From NCBI RefSeq assembly GCF_001180325.1, contig NZ_CVSZ01000061.1, positions 23,221 to 87,220 on the forward strand: a stretch of 64,000 nt of DNA, in the 5' to 3' direction. Origin of the DNA: Prochlorococcus marinus (GTDB taxonomy: Bacteria > Cyanobacteriota > Cyanobacteriia > PCC-6307 > Cyanobiaceae). The translations under genes were made by a program, and so were the position numbers. Positions 46,761 to 57,306 of this stretch are shown here, in pieces (positions within the stretch are counted from its first letter, which is position 1; each line of letters begins with the position of its first letter). Under the pieces are notes generated by a model. That model made no database searches, had not been told where the DNA came from, and saw nothing but the letters and a program-made list of their open reading frames with translations.

Positions 46761-47820
46761 GTGAATCGTATAAAATAGCAATTAATTCTTTTGTTGTTTC
46801 TATATCTATACATGCATCTGTAATGCTTCTGCCAAACTGGAGATCTTCTTTTTTTAAAAGTTTTTGATTTCCTTCCTTCAAATGACTTTCAAGCATAACT
46901 CCTAAAATATTTTTTTCACCATTTCTAATTTGAGAAGCTACATTTTTTAGCACTTCCGACTGTTTTCGGAAATCTTTGTTGGAATTTCCATGACTACAAT
47001 CAATCATCACTTTATAGGGAAGATTACACTGCCTCAATTCTGCTGAAATTCTTTGTACATGATCACTTTCGAAATTTGGGCCTTTTGAACCGCCCCTTAA
47101 AACTATATGTCCATCTGGATTTCCTGTAGTATTAACTATGGAAGCCATTCCATTTTCATTTACACCTAAGAAGTGATGGGATTTTGAAGCTGACTGCATT
47201 GCATTAATTGCAGTAGTAAAAGAACCATCCGTTCCATTTTTAAAGCCTATAGGCATTGATAATCCTGATGCCATTTCTCTATGAGTTTGACTTTCTGTAG
47301 TCCGCGCACCTATTGCTGTCCAACTTATTAAATCGGCAATGTATTGAGGAACAATTGGATCTAGTAATTCTGTAGCAGAAGGTATGCCACGAGTTGCTAA
47401 ATATGAAAGCAAACTTCTTGCCCTTCTTAAACCAGTATTAATATCATAAGAATTATCTAGATGAGGATCATTTATCAATCCTTTCCAACCAATAGTTGTT
47501 CTTGGTTTTTCAAAATATACTCTCATAATTATTTCTAATTTATCTTTATACATTTCTCGGAATTTTTGAATATATTTTGAATATTCCTTTGCCGCCTCAA
47601 GATCATGAATTGAACATGGACCCACAATGACTAAAAGCTTCTGATCATTATGATGCAAAATATTTTGTATCGATCTTCTTGTTTTAGATACTGTATTAGC
47701 AGAGTCGTGATCTAAAGGTATATCATTATGTAATCTGCTTGGAGGTATTAATGGACGTGTTTCAAGAACATGTAAATCTGATGTCTTTTCTAAAGCTGAA
47801 TTATTTGATGATGTCGTCAT
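46753..47820 (-). CDS. 3-deoxy-7-phosphoheptulonate (DAHP) synthase, class I
   Basis: It condenses phosphoenolpyruvate and erythrose 4-phosphate, the first step of the shikimate pathway. The 355-residue AroG/F/H-type barrel has LLVIVGPCSIHDLEAAKEY, RVYFEKPRTTIGWKG, ARTTESQTHREMASGL, GFKNGTDGSF, IVLRGGSKGPNF and the metal-site region IDCSHGNSNKDFRKQ. It could be any of the AroF/G/H isotypes; feedback specificity is not readable by eye. Divergent from acnB. Confidence 0.96.
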   Translation of the reverse strand: MTTSSNNSALEKTSDLHVLETRPLIPPSRLHNDIPLDHDSANTVSKTRRSIQNILHHNDQKLLVIVGPCSIHDLEAAKEYSKYIQKFREMYKDKLEIIMRVYFEKPRTTIGWKGLINDPHLDNSYDINTGLRRARSLLSYLATRGIPSATELLDPIVPQYIADLISWTAIGARTTESQTHREMASGLSMPIGFKNGTDGSFTTAINAMQSASKSHHFLGVNENGMASIVNTTGNPDGHIVLRGGSKGPNFESDHVQRISAELRQCNLPYKVMIDCSHGNSNKDFRKQSEVLKNVASQIRNGEKNILGVMLESHLKEGNQKLLKKEDLQFGRSITDACIDIETTKELIAILYDSLS

Positions 47821-47917
47821 TGATTAATTAAGAAGTTTGAATATTTAAAAAAGCATTTATGAATACTCTCCTTTTCAATATTAAAAATAACAATAGATTA
47901 GGCATTAAACCTTACTA

Positions 47918-50491
47918 ATGAAGAATTTGGAAACATTGCTAAAAGATTATGCAGATCATGTAGCTGAAAGAGCTGCCAAAGGTATACCTCCTTTACCTTT
48001 AAATGCTGAACAAACAAATTGTATTACAAAATTATTAGAACAAGATAGTACTTACGATTCATCTTATTTACTTGATTTACTAGTAAATAGAGTACCCCCA
48101 GGAGTTGATGAGGCTGCTTACGTAAAAGCAAGCTGGCTTACGGCTATTGTTAATTCCGAAAAATATTGCAAATCAATTCATCCTGAAAAAGCAATTGAAA
48201 TACTAGGCACAATGATAGGCGGATACAATGTAAATTCATTGGTTGAAATACTTAAAGGAGAAAATAGTTTACTTGCAAAAAAAGCGGCAGAAGTTTTAAA
48301 AAATATTATTCTTGTTTACGACTCGGCTAATGAAATTTATGAATTATCTCAAAATAATATTTATGCAAAAGAAGTTGTAAATAGTTGGGCAAATGCAGAA
48401 TGGTTCATAAGTAAAAAAGCTCTGGAGAAAGAGATTACTTGTTTAGTATTTAAAGTTGACGGTGAAACAAACACAGACGATTTATCTCCAGCTGTACATG
48501 CAACAACACGCCCGGATATTCCAATGCATGCATTAGCTATGTTGGAATTTAAAAAGCCCGATGGACTAAAGATTCTTGATAATTTAAAAAAACAAAATTT
48601 ACCAATAGCTTATGTTGGAGATGTTGTTGGAACAGGGAGTTCTAGAAAATCTGCTATTAATTCACTCATTTGGCATATAGGAGAAGATATTGCTTTTGTT
48701 CCCAACAAAAAAACAGGTGGAATAATAATTGGCAGCAAAATAGCTCCAATTTTCTTCAATACTGCACAAGATTCAGGAGCTTTTCCTATAGAAGCTGACG
48801 TATCTCAAATGAAAACAGGTGATGTTATTAAAATATATCCGTATAAAGGCATTATTAAAAAAATTGAAAAAGATTCAAATACTGAAGAATTAATAAGCAA
48901 ATTCGAGTTGTATCCATCAACTCTTACTGATGAAATTCAAGCTGGCGGAAGAATTAATCTTATGATTGGAAGATCTCTTACGGACAAAATTAGAAACAAA
49001 TTAGATTATCAACCAAGTGAAATATTTACTAGACCACAAAATTCAACCGAAAGTAGTGACGGATTTACTCAAGCTCAAAAAATAGTAGGCAAAGCATGCG
49101 GTTTAGATGGAGTTAGGCCAGGAATGACCTGTGAGCCAATTATGACCACAGTTGGTAGTCAAGATACTACTGGGCCAATGACTAGAGATGAATTAAAAGA
49201 ACTAGCTTGTTTAGGATTTACTGCGGATTTAGTGATGCAAAGTTTTTGTCATACAGCTGCATATCCTAAACCAGTAGATCTACTTACTCATAAAGAATTA
49301 CCTGATTTTATATCTCAAAGAGGTGGAGTAGCTCTTAAGCCTGGAGACGGCATCATTCATAGCTGGCTTAACAGAATGCTTCTCCCTGATACTGTTGGCA
49401 CAGGAGGAGATAGTCATACACGATTTCCTCTTGGCATTTCATTTCCTGGAGGCTCAGGCATTGTTGCATTTGCCGCTGCAATAGGATCAATGCCATTAAA
49501 TATGCCGGAATCCGTGCTGGTTAAATTTAAGGGAGAATTATTACCAGGAATTACTCTTAGAGATTTAGTTAATGCAATCCCTCTCTTCGCAATTAAAAAA
49601 GGACTATTAACTGTTGAGAAGGAAAATAAGAAAAATATATTCAACGGGAAAATTATGGAAATTGAGGGATTACCAAACCTAAAACTTGAACAAGCTTTTG
49701 AACTTACTGATGCTACTGCAGAACGATCATGCGCTGGTAGCACAATACTTTTATCCCAAGAAACTGTTCAAGAATATTTAAAAAGCAATATTTGCCTGCT
49801 AGAAAAAATGATCGAGAGCAATTATGAAGATTCAAAATCGATTTCAAGAAGAATAAATGATATGAAAAATTGGTTAAAAAAACCATCATTAATTCAACCA
49901 GATTCAAACGCTCAATATGAAGAAATCATTGAAATTGATTTAGCAAAAGTAACAGAACCTATAGTTGCTTGTCCTAATGATCCAGATAATGTAAAAGTAA
50001 TCACTGATGTTGCAAATACAAATATTGACGAGGTTTTTATAGGTTCTTGTATGACAAATATTGGTCATTACAGGGCAGCTGCGAAAGTTCTTGAAGGTGT
50101 ACAAAATTTAAAAGCTAAATTATGGATTTGTCCACCAACAAAAATGGATGAAGAAACTCTTAAAGATGAAGGCTACTATAAAATATTTGAAAATTGTGGT
50201 GCAAGATTAGAGTTACCTGGCTGTTCTTTATGTATGGGTAATCAAGCCAGAGTAGATGAAGGTTCCGTAGTCTTTTCTACAAGTACTAGAAATTTCGACA
50301 ATAGACTTGGGAAGAATGCACAAGTTTTTTTAGGGAGCGCTGAATTAGCAGCAGTTTGCGCACTGCTTGGAAAAATACCTGAAGTTGAAGAATATCAGGA
50401 TATTACTAAAAATAAAATTAATCCATATTCAGATGAACTTTATCGCTATCTTCAATTTGATGAAATAGACAATTTCAGCTTGACAAAGTAA
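47918..50491 (+). CDS. acnB: Aconitate hydratase B
   Basis: It isomerises citrate to isocitrate using a 4Fe-4S cluster. The 857-residue AcnB layout is clear: an N-terminal HEAT-like domain (about 1-160), then the swivel-domain motif VVGTGSSRKSAINSLI. The catalytic part has AKIVGKACGLDG-like sequence, GVALKPGDGIIHSWLNRM, GTGGDSHTRFPLGISFPGGS, and the cluster cysteines in IGSCMTNIGHYRAAAKV and LPGCSLCMGNQAR. It supplies 2-oxoglutarate for nitrogen assimilation through the incomplete or modified TCA pathway of the host. Confidence 0.97.
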   Translation: MKNLETLLKDYADHVAERAAKGIPPLPLNAEQTNCITKLLEQDSTYDSSYLLDLLVNRVPPGVDEAAYVKASWLTAIVNSEKYCKSIHPEKAIEILGTMIGGYNVNSLVEILKGENSLLAKKAAEVLKNIILVYDSANEIYELSQNNIYAKEVVNSWANAEWFISKKALEKEITCLVFKVDGETNTDDLSPAVHATTRPDIPMHALAMLEFKKPDGLKILDNLKKQNLPIAYVGDVVGTGSSRKSAINSLIWHIGEDIAFVPNKKTGGIIIGSKIAPIFFNTAQDSGAFPIEADVSQMKTGDVIKIYPYKGIIKKIEKDSNTEELISKFELYPSTLTDEIQAGGRINLMIGRSLTDKIRNKLDYQPSEIFTRPQNSTESSDGFTQAQKIVGKACGLDGVRPGMTCEPIMTTVGSQDTTGPMTRDELKELACLGFTADLVMQSFCHTAAYPKPVDLLTHKELPDFISQRGGVALKPGDGIIHSWLNRMLLPDTVGTGGDSHTRFPLGISFPGGSGIVAFAAAIGSMPLNMPESVLVKFKGELLPGITLRDLVNAIPLFAIKKGLLTVEKENKKNIFNGKIMEIEGLPNLKLEQAFELTDATAERSCAGSTILLSQETVQEYLKSNICLLEKMIESNYEDSKSISRRINDMKNWLKKPSLIQPDSNAQYEEIIEIDLAKVTEPIVACPNDPDNVKVITDVANTNIDEVFIGSCMTNIGHYRAAAKVLEGVQNLKAKLWICPPTKMDEETLKDEGYYKIFENCGARLELPGCSLCMGNQARVDEGSVVFSTSTRNFDNRLGKNAQVFLGSAELAAVCALLGKIPEVEEYQDITKNKINPYSDELYRYLQFDEIDNFSLTK

Positions 50492-50500
50492 TCATGGACT

Positions 50501-51859
50501 ATGCCAAACTTTCTAAAAGATAATATTCAAAAAACAAGTAATAATTCTTCTCGTAGCATCAAAAAATTATTAAAACAAAGATCTCTAGTCGTTGCATTTT
50601 CGCTCTTATTAACAGGTTTAGGAGCCTCAATTACAAGCATATCTTTTAAAACTGGAATCTATTTTATTAATAATTGGAGATTAGCATTATTAGACCAATT
50701 CCCATCTATTGCGGTCTTACCTATTATTGGAGCTCTAGGAGGAGCTATTGCAGGATATTTGATCAAAAATATAGCACCTGCTGCAAAAGGCTCAGGTGTG
50801 AGTCAAATAATGGGTTTCTTAAGACATAAAAAAGTTCCAATGAATTTAAAAGTAGGATTAGTAAAGCTCATATCAGGGATTATTGCTATTGGCAGTGGTT
50901 TCCCCTTGGGTCCAGAAGGTCCATCAGTTCAAATGGGAGGATCAGTTGCTTGGCAAATGGCCAAGTGGCTAAAAGCGCCTACAGCTTTCAGAAGAGTAAT
51001 AGTAGCAGCAGGTGGTGGTGCTGGAATAGCTGCAGTATTTAGCGCTCCATTGGGAGGGTTTGTCTATGCAATAGAAGAGTTATTAAACTCTGCTAGACCA
51101 GTAATTTTACTATTGGTAGTTATTACAACTTTTATTGCAGATTCATCTGCTGATATTATTCAAGCCTTGGGGTTAGATCCTAAAGCAGGAGGCTTTGATT
51201 TTAATCTCGGATTTTTGATTCAAAAAGAATATGACCCATCAGTTTTTTTCTTACCTGTAGATTTTATTTACTTAGTTTTACTAGGAATATTTATAGGAAT
51301 ATTTGCAGAATTGTACAGCAGATATGTTTTGTTAATGCAAAATCTTGGGAAAAAGTGGTATAAAAATAAATTTGTTTTAAAAATGAGTATCTGTGGACTT
51401 GTTTTAGGAAGTATCTATTCTTGTTTACCCAGTACATTTCATAATTTAGATGAATTGCAGAAAATAATAGCTGAACAAAATACGAGTATTGGAATTGCTT
51501 TGTTAGCTGTTTTAGTACTATTTATCACTACAGGTTTAGCTGCAGCATCTGGAGCTCCTGGGGGATTATTCTATCCAATGCTTACTTTAGGAGGGTCAAT
51601 CGGACTAATAATGGGAAGCTTGGTAGAAATTGCGACAGGACATGCTCCAAGTACATACATTTTTGCGGGAATGGGAGCTTTCGTAGCTGGATGTTCGCGA
51701 ACACCAATAACAGCAATGTTTTTAGCTTTTGCTCTAACAAAAAATTTACTAATAATGAAACCTGTCTTGATCAGCTGCATTGCCAGTTTTTTGATAGCAA
51801 GAGCTTTTAATGAAGAATCAATTTATGAAAGACAGATACAAATAGAATTAGAAGACTAA
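50501..51859 (+). CDS. ClC-family chloride channel/antiporter
   Basis: The 452-residue protein has the ClC pore signatures: AKGSGVSQIMGFLR (GSGIP-type), GSGFPLGPEGPSVQMGGS with the external gating glutamate retained (GPEGP), AAGGGAGIAAVFSAPLGGFVYAIEEL and the C-terminal GAFVAGCSRTPITAM. About ten hydrophobic helices are present and no CBS domain follows. The retained gating Glu and the IEE region fit an H+/Cl- antiporter, but transport mode is inferred. It starts 9 bases after acnB and converges with purU. Confidence 0.93.
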   Translation: MPNFLKDNIQKTSNNSSRSIKKLLKQRSLVVAFSLLLTGLGASITSISFKTGIYFINNWRLALLDQFPSIAVLPIIGALGGAIAGYLIKNIAPAAKGSGVSQIMGFLRHKKVPMNLKVGLVKLISGIIAIGSGFPLGPEGPSVQMGGSVAWQMAKWLKAPTAFRRVIVAAGGGAGIAAVFSAPLGGFVYAIEELLNSARPVILLLVVITTFIADSSADIIQALGLDPKAGGFDFNLGFLIQKEYDPSVFFLPVDFIYLVLLGIFIGIFAELYSRYVLLMQNLGKKWYKNKFVLKMSICGLVLGSIYSCLPSTFHNLDELQKIIAEQNTSIGIALLAVLVLFITTGLAAASGAPGGLFYPMLTLGGSIGLIMGSLVEIATGHAPSTYIFAGMGAFVAGCSRTPITAMFLAFALTKNLLIMKPVLISCIASFLIARAFNEESIYERQIQIELED

Positions 51860-51869
51860 GAAACTATTT

Positions 51870-52724
51870 TCAATCAAAAACAGCAGTTTTGCTGTTATAA
51901 ACAAATACTTGATGATTTAAATGTAATCTAACCGCTCTTGCTAAAGCTATTCTTTCAATATCTCTTCCTTTTCTTATCAAATCATCAACTTCATCCCTAT
52001 GACTTACATTAACTGTGCATTGCTCTATTATCGGGCCTTCATCAAGATCTTCAGTCACATAGTGAGCAGTAGCACCGATTAATTTAACACCTCTCTTCCA
52101 TGCTCGATGATATGGTTGCCCACCCTTAAATGCAGGCAAGAAAGAATGATGAATATTTATTATTGAAGAAAACTTTTTTAAAAAAGAGTCACTCAAAATT
52201 TGCATATATTTGGCTAATACAACAAGATCAATTTCATATTCTTTTAATAAACTTAAAAATTGATCTTCAACGATAGATTTATCGGTATTTAAAGTATCGA
52301 TATAGACAAATTTAGCATTAAAATCATTTGCAATATTTTCAAGATCAGAATGATTAGACATTATTAACGGTACTTTCATTTTGAGTTCACCATTTCTTAC
52401 TCTCCAAAGCAAATCAATCAAACAATGATTTTGTTTACTCACGAAAATAGAAACATTTGGAATTTCATCAGAATAATTTACGTTAAATTTTCCATTTACT
52501 TCATCTGCAATTTTTTTAAATTCTTGATAGATTTCATCTCGATTAAAAGACGCATTTTTACTATTCCATTCAATTCGACTAAGAAACAAACCCGCATCTT
52601 GATCTGTATGATGATCAGAATGTTTTATGTTTCCACCGTAATTTGAAATCCAACTTGTAAGTTTACTTACAAGACCAGGACGATCGGGACAAACAATTTT
52701 GAATATAATTGAAGGGTGTTCCAA
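51870..52724 (-). CDS. purU: Formyltetrahydrofolate deformylase
   Basis: It hydrolyses 10-formyl-THF to formate and THF, which balances one-carbon pools in cells using the glycine cleavage system. The 284-residue protein has an N-terminal ACT domain (IIFKIVCPDRPGLVSKLTSW) and a C-terminal formyltransferase fold with INIHHSFLPAFKGGQPYHRA and IGATAHYVTEDLDEGPIIEQ. The start is TTG at 52724; no in-frame ATG lies upstream. Divergent from the FAD oxidase gene with a 48-base spacer. Confidence 0.96.
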   Translation of the reverse strand: MEHPSIIFKIVCPDRPGLVSKLTSWISNYGGNIKHSDHHTDQDAGLFLSRIEWNSKNASFNRDEIYQEFKKIADEVNGKFNVNYSDEIPNVSIFVSKQNHCLIDLLWRVRNGELKMKVPLIMSNHSDLENIANDFNAKFVYIDTLNTDKSIVEDQFLSLLKEYEIDLVVLAKYMQILSDSFLKKFSSIINIHHSFLPAFKGGQPYHRAWKRGVKLIGATAHYVTEDLDEGPIIEQCTVNVSHRDEVDDLIRKGRDIERIALARAVRLHLNHQVFVYNSKTAVFD

Positions 52725-52772
52725 AAAATCTTTAACTATTAAGTCAGATAAGTAAGTATATCTTATATATTC

Positions 52773-53855
52773 ATGAAAAGCTTAAAAGAAAATTTTCAAA
52801 AAACGCACATAGTTATTATTGGTTCAGGTATTATTGGAAAATTTAATGCCTTAGAATTATCAGAATTAGGTTTTCAGATAACAATAATAGATCCAACTCA
52901 AATGCAAAATAGTAGCAATGCAGCTTTGGGCTTGCTAATGGGTAATATGTATCAAAAAAGAAAAGGTAGAAGTTGGGATCTGAGGAAACAAAGCATTGAA
53001 TTATGGCCACAATGGATTACATTCTTACAAAAATATAATTATGAATTAAATATCGAAAAACCATTAATGCAGCTAACTACTAATGAAGAAAAGTTCAAAA
53101 AATTAGAGGAATTCATTTATGAAAAAAATGATCAAAACTTACGAATTTTAGAAAGAGACTCAATATTTATCAAAAATATAAATAAAGCCTTCCAAACAAA
53201 AAATATAAAAGGAATAATTTCCTTCAAAGATGGAAGAATAAATGCTTTGTCGTTACTTCAAACGTTAGATAAATATCTAAAATATAAAAAAGTAAATTAT
53301 TTGCGAGAAGAAATAGTAAAAATAAGAAAATCAGACAATCAATGGATTTCTACAACAAGGAACAATGAAAACATCAAATCTAACATAGTTATTTTGTGTA
53401 ATTCATTAAAAGCAATTGATTTAATAGATAGCCTATCTCACAACATAAAATTAAAACCTGTTTTGGGACAAGCAATGGAAATAGAGATAGATCATGCAGA
53501 AGTTGATTTATTATCGCTGCCAAAACAATTTAATATAAATGGTAAAAATATAATTCCAGAATCGAAAAATAAGCTAATTATTGGATCAACTGACGAATAT
53601 AGTACTAAGCCAGAAGAAAATACATTCGAAAAACTCACAAATTTTCTCGATAAAAGACCAAATTGGCTTATGAAAGGAAAGATTTCTAAAAAATGGTACG
53701 GAGTAAGGTCTAGACCAGATGGTGAGCCTTCACCAATAATGAAAAATCTTGAAAATGGATTAATTATATGTACAGGTTTTTATAAAAATGGAATTTTACT
53801 AGCTCCAGCTTGCTCTAAATGGGTTGCTAATGAAATTAAAAATTACCTTTACTAA
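52773..53855 (+). CDS. FAD-dependent D-amino acid/glycine oxidase-like protein
   Basis: The 360-residue DAO-superfamily protein begins with the Rossmann motif [19 protein letters not shown]. It has [15 protein letters not shown], a substrate-domain region, [12 protein letters not shown], and the C-terminal [18 protein letters not shown]. Possible roles are glycine oxidase (ThiO, supplying dehydroglycine for ThiG) or another amine oxidase. The ThiO role is attractive because thiG is in the window but is not shown by context. It overlaps the dnaK2 stop by 4 bases. Confidence 0.82.
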   Translation: MKSLKENFQKTHIVIIGSGIIGKFNALELSELGFQITIIDPTQMQNSSNAALGLLMGNMYQKRKGRSWDLRKQSIELWPQWITFLQKYNYELNIEKPLMQLTTNEEKFKKLEEFIYEKNDQNLRILERDSIFIKNINKAFQTKNIKGIISFKDGRINALSLLQTLDKYLKYKKVNYLREEIVKIRKSDNQWISTTRNNENIKSNIVILCNSLKAIDLIDSLSHNIKLKPVLGQAMEIEIDHAEVDLLSLPKQFNINGKNIIPESKNKLIIGSTDEYSTKPEENTFEKLTNFLDKRPNWLMKGKISKKWYGVRSRPDGEPSPIMKNLENGLIICTGFYKNGILLAPACSKWVANEIKNYLY

Positions 53856-55759
53856 TCTTTTGTTTCAGTAAAGTCTGCATCAATTACATCATCTCCACCT
53901 TTTTCGTTCGAATCGCTCTGATCAGGACCTCCTGCGGCGCCAGGTGATGGTGGCTGATTATCTGGTTGCTGATAAACAGATGAACCAACTGCATAGAGTT
54001 CTTGCTGAAGTTCTTCAAGAAGTTTTTTCATTGATTCATAATCTTCTTTTGAAATTGCTTCTTTTAAAGCATTACTTTTTTCTTCAACTTTAGACTTTGC
54101 TGCAGCATCAATTTTGTCTCCTAGCTCACCAAGTTGCTTTTCTGTCTGATAGACGAGTGTTTCAGCTTGATTTTTTAAGTCGATTTTTTCTCTTTTTTCT
54201 TTATCTGCAGATGCATTTGATTCAGCATCCTTTACCATTTTTTCTACTTCATTATCAGATAGAGTTGAAGCACCAGTGATAGAAATACTTTGTTCTTTAC
54301 CGCTTCCCTTATCTTTGGCAGTAACACTAAGAATACCATTTGCATCGATATCAAATGTAACTTCGATTTGCGGTACTCCTCTTGGTGCTGAAGGTATACC
54401 ATCCAATCTGAAAGTTCCTAAGCTTTTATTATCAGAAGCCATTTCTCTTTCACCCTGTAAAACGTGTATCTCAACATTTGTTTGGCCGTCTACAGCAGTT
54501 GAATATGTTTCAGATTTCTTTGTAGGAACTGTAGTATTTCGATTTATCATTTTTGTCATTACTCCCCCTAAAGTCTCTACACCTAAAGACAATGGAGTAA
54601 CGTCAAGCAACAATATATCTTTAACCTCTCCTGCTAAAACTCCTCCCTGAATTGCAGCTCCTACAGCTACTACCTCATCAGGATTAACAGTTTGATTTGG
54701 TTCTTTACCAATTATTTTTTTAACTAAATCTAAAACAGCAGGTATTCTGGATGAGCCTCCCACCATAACAACTTCATCAATTTCACTAGTGGAAATTTTT
54801 GCATCGCTTATAGCTCTCTCAACTGGGGTCTTACACCTATCTATTAAAGAAGCTGCTAATTCCTCGAACTTTGCTCTAGTAAGGTTCAAATCCAAATGTT
54901 TGGGTCCTTCAGGCGTCGCTGTAATAAAAGGTAAATTTATTTCACTTTGAGTAGCATTTGAGAGCTCTATTTTTGCTTTTTCTGCAGCTTCAGTCAATCT
55001 TTGCAAAGCTTGCTTGTCTTGTCTGAGATCAATTCCCTCATTAGATTTAAAAGTATTGGCTAAGTGATCTACTATGCACCTATCAAAATCATCACCACCC
55101 AAATGTGTATCTCCAGATGTAGATAGAACTTCAGTTACTCCATCACCAGCTTCGATAACTGAAACGTCAAAAGTACCTCCCCCTAAATCAAAAACAAGAA
55201 TTTTTTCATTTTCTTTATCCAAACCATATGCCAAAGCCGCTGCAGTTGGCTCATTAACGATTCTGAGAACTTCTAAACCTGCAATCTTTCCAGCATCCTT
55301 CGTAGCCTGTCTTTGCGAATCATTAAAATAAGCTGGAACTGTAATTACAGCTTGTGTAACTTTGTCACCAAGATATTTACCTGCATCATCTGCTAACTTT
55401 CTTAAAACTTGAGAACTCACCTCTTCAGGAGAAAACTGTTTATCCAAAATAGGACATTTTAATTTGACACTAGAACCAGATTTTTCAACAGAATAACTAA
55501 CTTCTTTAGATTCCTCATTAACTTCATCAACTCTTCTACCAACAAAACGTTTTGCAGAATAAAAAGTATTTTCAGGGTTCATTACAGCTTGTCTTTTTGC
55601 TATTTGTCCAACAAGTTGATCTTGATTTTTTGTATATGCAACAACTGATGGAGTAGTTCTGAAACCCTCAGCATTTGCTATTACAGTAGGCTTACCACCT
55701 TCCATTACAGCGACACAACTATTTGTTGTTCCTAAATCAATTCCTACTACCTTACCCAT
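53852..55759 (-). CDS. dnaK: Molecular chaperone DnaK (DnaK2-type)
   Basis: The Hsp70 chaperone folds nascent and stressed proteins with DnaJ and GrpE. The 635 residues start [20 protein letters not shown], followed by [33 protein letters not shown], and [16 protein letters not shown]. The substrate domain contains [20 protein letters not shown]. The lid ends in a Pro/Gly-rich tail and the acidic [13 protein letters not shown], typical of the DnaK2 type, the principal stress-responsive paralog in cyanobacteria. The paralog assignment is inferred. Confidence 0.97.
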   Translation of the reverse strand: MGKVVGIDLGTTNSCVAVMEGGKPTVIANAEGFRTTPSVVAYTKNQDQLVGQIAKRQAVMNPENTFYSAKRFVGRRVDEVNEESKEVSYSVEKSGSSVKLKCPILDKQFSPEEVSSQVLRKLADDAGKYLGDKVTQAVITVPAYFNDSQRQATKDAGKIAGLEVLRIVNEPTAAALAYGLDKENEKILVFDLGGGTFDVSVIEAGDGVTEVLSTSGDTHLGGDDFDRCIVDHLANTFKSNEGIDLRQDKQALQRLTEAAEKAKIELSNATQSEINLPFITATPEGPKHLDLNLTRAKFEELAASLIDRCKTPVERAISDAKISTSEIDEVVMVGGSSRIPAVLDLVKKIIGKEPNQTVNPDEVVAVGAAIQGGVLAGEVKDILLLDVTPLSLGVETLGGVMTKMINRNTTVPTKKSETYSTAVDGQTNVEIHVLQGEREMASDNKSLGTFRLDGIPSAPRGVPQIEVTFDIDANGILSVTAKDKGSGKEQSISITGASTLSDNEVEKMVKDAESNASADKEKREKIDLKNQAETLVYQTEKQLGELGDKIDAAAKSKVEEKSNALKEAISKEDYESMKKLLEELQQELYAVGSSVYQQPDNQPPSPGAAGGPDQSDSNEKGGDDVIDADFTETKD

Positions 55760-55825
55760 GGGTAAATTCTATGTATTTGTTATTCTCCATAATCGGTCAT
55801 TAACGTCATTATTGTTACTCAAAGA

Positions 55826-55841
55826 CGGGGTGTGGTTCCCG
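55826..55841. promoter_or_regulatory. Small GC-rich hairpin in the dnaK/aroE divergent spacer
   Basis: CGGG (55826-55829) and CCCG (55838-55841) pair around an 8-base loop. The patch stands out as GC-rich in a very AT-rich spacer, 35 bases upstream of the aroE start and about 67 bases upstream of dnaK on the other strand. It could be a regulatory element of either gene or chance. No known motif is recognised. Confidence 0.25.
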
Positions 55842-55876
55842 AACAGACCATTACTTTTAAGGTTAAAATTCTAAAC

Positions 55877-56737
55877 ATGATTTCAAGTAAGACATCTTTC
55901 ATAGCATTAATTGGCAATCCAGTAAGCCATTCTTTGTCTCCAATTATGCAAAATGCTGCCCTTCAATATTTAGGCTTAGATTTAATCTACATTGCTGTAC
56001 CCTGTAAAGATGAAGATTTAGAATTAGTTCTTAATTCTTTTAAAAAGATTAATTGCAAAGGTTTAAACATTACAATTCCACACAAAGAAAAAGTATTTAA
56101 CCTTTGTAGTGAAATCTCCCCTATTGCTAACAAACTTAAAGCAATTAATACCTTGAAATTAAATTCTGAAAAAAAATGGAGCGCAACTAATACTGATGTA
56201 GAGGGATTTATTTATCCATTAAAAAATTTAAACTTAGCAAAGAAAAAATCAATAGTTCTTGGCTCCGGGGGTGCAGCAAGATCTGTTATTCAAGGTTTAA
56301 TAAATTTAAATCTTTCAAAAATTTCAGTAATATCACGTAACAAATCATCAATAGATCAATTAATAAGAAACTTTGATAATCAAATTCAACTACAGGGTTT
56401 ATTGAATAGTGATGATCAAGCCCAAGTTTTAATTCGGGAAGCAGATTTGATTATAAATACAACACCAGTAGGAATGAAAACGACTAAATACGAAAATAAT
56501 GCAATGCCATATGGCGAAGCATTTTGGAAATCTCTTAACTCGCAAACAATTGTTTACGATTTGATATACAATCCTGCCCCAACAACTTTGTTGAAATTTG
56601 GCGCTAAAAAAGGATGCATGACTATAGATGGTTTGGAAATGCTTGTTGCCCAGGGAATAAAATCATTATCATTTTGGACAGATGGTTTAGAAGTGCCTTT
56701 TCATGTAATGAATGACGCACTAAAAAAATATCTTTAA
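55877..56737 (+). CDS. aroE: Shikimate dehydrogenase
   Basis: It reduces 3-dehydroshikimate to shikimate with NADPH. The 286-residue protein has ALIGNPVSHSLSPIMQNAAL, the catalytic Lys/Asp in NITIPHKEKVF and TNTDVEGFI, NADP-binding IVLGSGGAARSVIQGL and INTTPVGMKTT. The frame is open 15 codons further upstream, but the ATG at 55877 (MISSKTSFIAL) gives the normal family N-terminus. Divergent from dnaK. Confidence 0.96.
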   Translation: MISSKTSFIALIGNPVSHSLSPIMQNAALQYLGLDLIYIAVPCKDEDLELVLNSFKKINCKGLNITIPHKEKVFNLCSEISPIANKLKAINTLKLNSEKKWSATNTDVEGFIYPLKNLNLAKKKSIVLGSGGAARSVIQGLINLNLSKISVISRNKSSIDQLIRNFDNQIQLQGLLNSDDQAQVLIREADLIINTTPVGMKTTKYENNAMPYGEAFWKSLNSQTIVYDLIYNPAPTTLLKFGAKKGCMTIDGLEMLVAQGIKSLSFWTDGLEVPFHVMNDALKKYL

Positions 56738-56788
56738 AAAAATGATCCTACTTATCAAGAAATTGCCTATCGTAATGTATCGTAAGTA

Positions 56789-56845
56789 ATGAACAGACGC
56801 TCATCAGATCAATTCATGAGCCAAAGACCTTGTCTGAAACTATGA
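56789..56845 (+). promoter_or_regulatory. Upstream 18-codon reading frame ending on the rpsF start
   Basis: ATG at 56789 opens [18 protein letters not shown], and its TGA (56843-56845) overlaps the rpsF ATG (56842-56844) as ATGA. No strong SD precedes it. The overlap type is the one used for translational coupling, but the frame is short enough to be chance. It runs through the leader hairpin at 56799-56821, so its translation would unfold that hairpin. Confidence 0.3.
56799..56821 (+). promoter_or_regulatory. Leader hairpin upstream of rpsF
   Basis: GCTCAT (56799-56804) pairs exactly with ATGAGC (56816-56821) around an 11-base loop, ending 20 bases before the rpsF start. Many bacteria have an rpsF leader structure bound by the S6:S18 complex; this hairpin is in the right place, but I cannot confirm the required bulge or motif from sequence alone. 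Confidence 0.35.
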
Positions 56846-57303
56846 ACAATCAACAATCTTATTACGAAACCATGTATATCCTCCGCCCAGACATTGCGGA
56901 AGATGAAGTAACTAATCACATTGATAAATACAACAAGCTTTTAGAAGAATTTGGCGGTACTATTCTTGATAGTCAAATGAGAGGCAAGAGAAGATTAGCG
57001 TATCAAATAGCAAAACATAGAGAAGGTATTTACGTGCAACTAAGTCATCAAGGTGATGGGCAACATATTTTCAAAATCGAAAAAGCAATGAGACTAAGTG
57101 AAGATGTTATTAGATACATGACCGTTAAACAAGAAGGGCCCTTGCCAACTCCAAGACCTTCCACGAAGAGTTCAACCAAAGCAGATGATAAAGAAAATCC
57201 AGAAACTAAAATTGAATCTAAGGAAGAACAATCAGTAGTAAGTACAGATACTTTAACTTCAGGAAAAGATGATACTGAAACTAAAGAAAATGCAGAATCT
57301 TAA
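56842..57303 (+). CDS. rpsF: 30S ribosomal protein S6
   Basis: It binds the platform of the small subunit together with S18. The core [18 protein letters not shown] and the [20 protein letters not shown] strand are canonical. The C-terminal tail (about residues 105-153) is a low-complexity Lys/Glu/Asp/Ser/Thr extension, longer than in E. coli but of a kind seen in cyanobacterial S6. The ATG at 56842 is preferred to TTG 56830, giving 153 residues. The leader has a hairpin and a short upstream frame. Confidence 0.95.
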   Translation: MNNQQSYYETMYILRPDIAEDEVTNHIDKYNKLLEEFGGTILDSQMRGKRRLAYQIAKHREGIYVQLSHQGDGQHIFKIEKAMRLSEDVIRYMTVKQEGPLPTPRPSTKSSTKADDKENPETKIESKEEQSVVSTDTLTSGKDDTETKENAES

Positions 57304-57306
57304 ATG

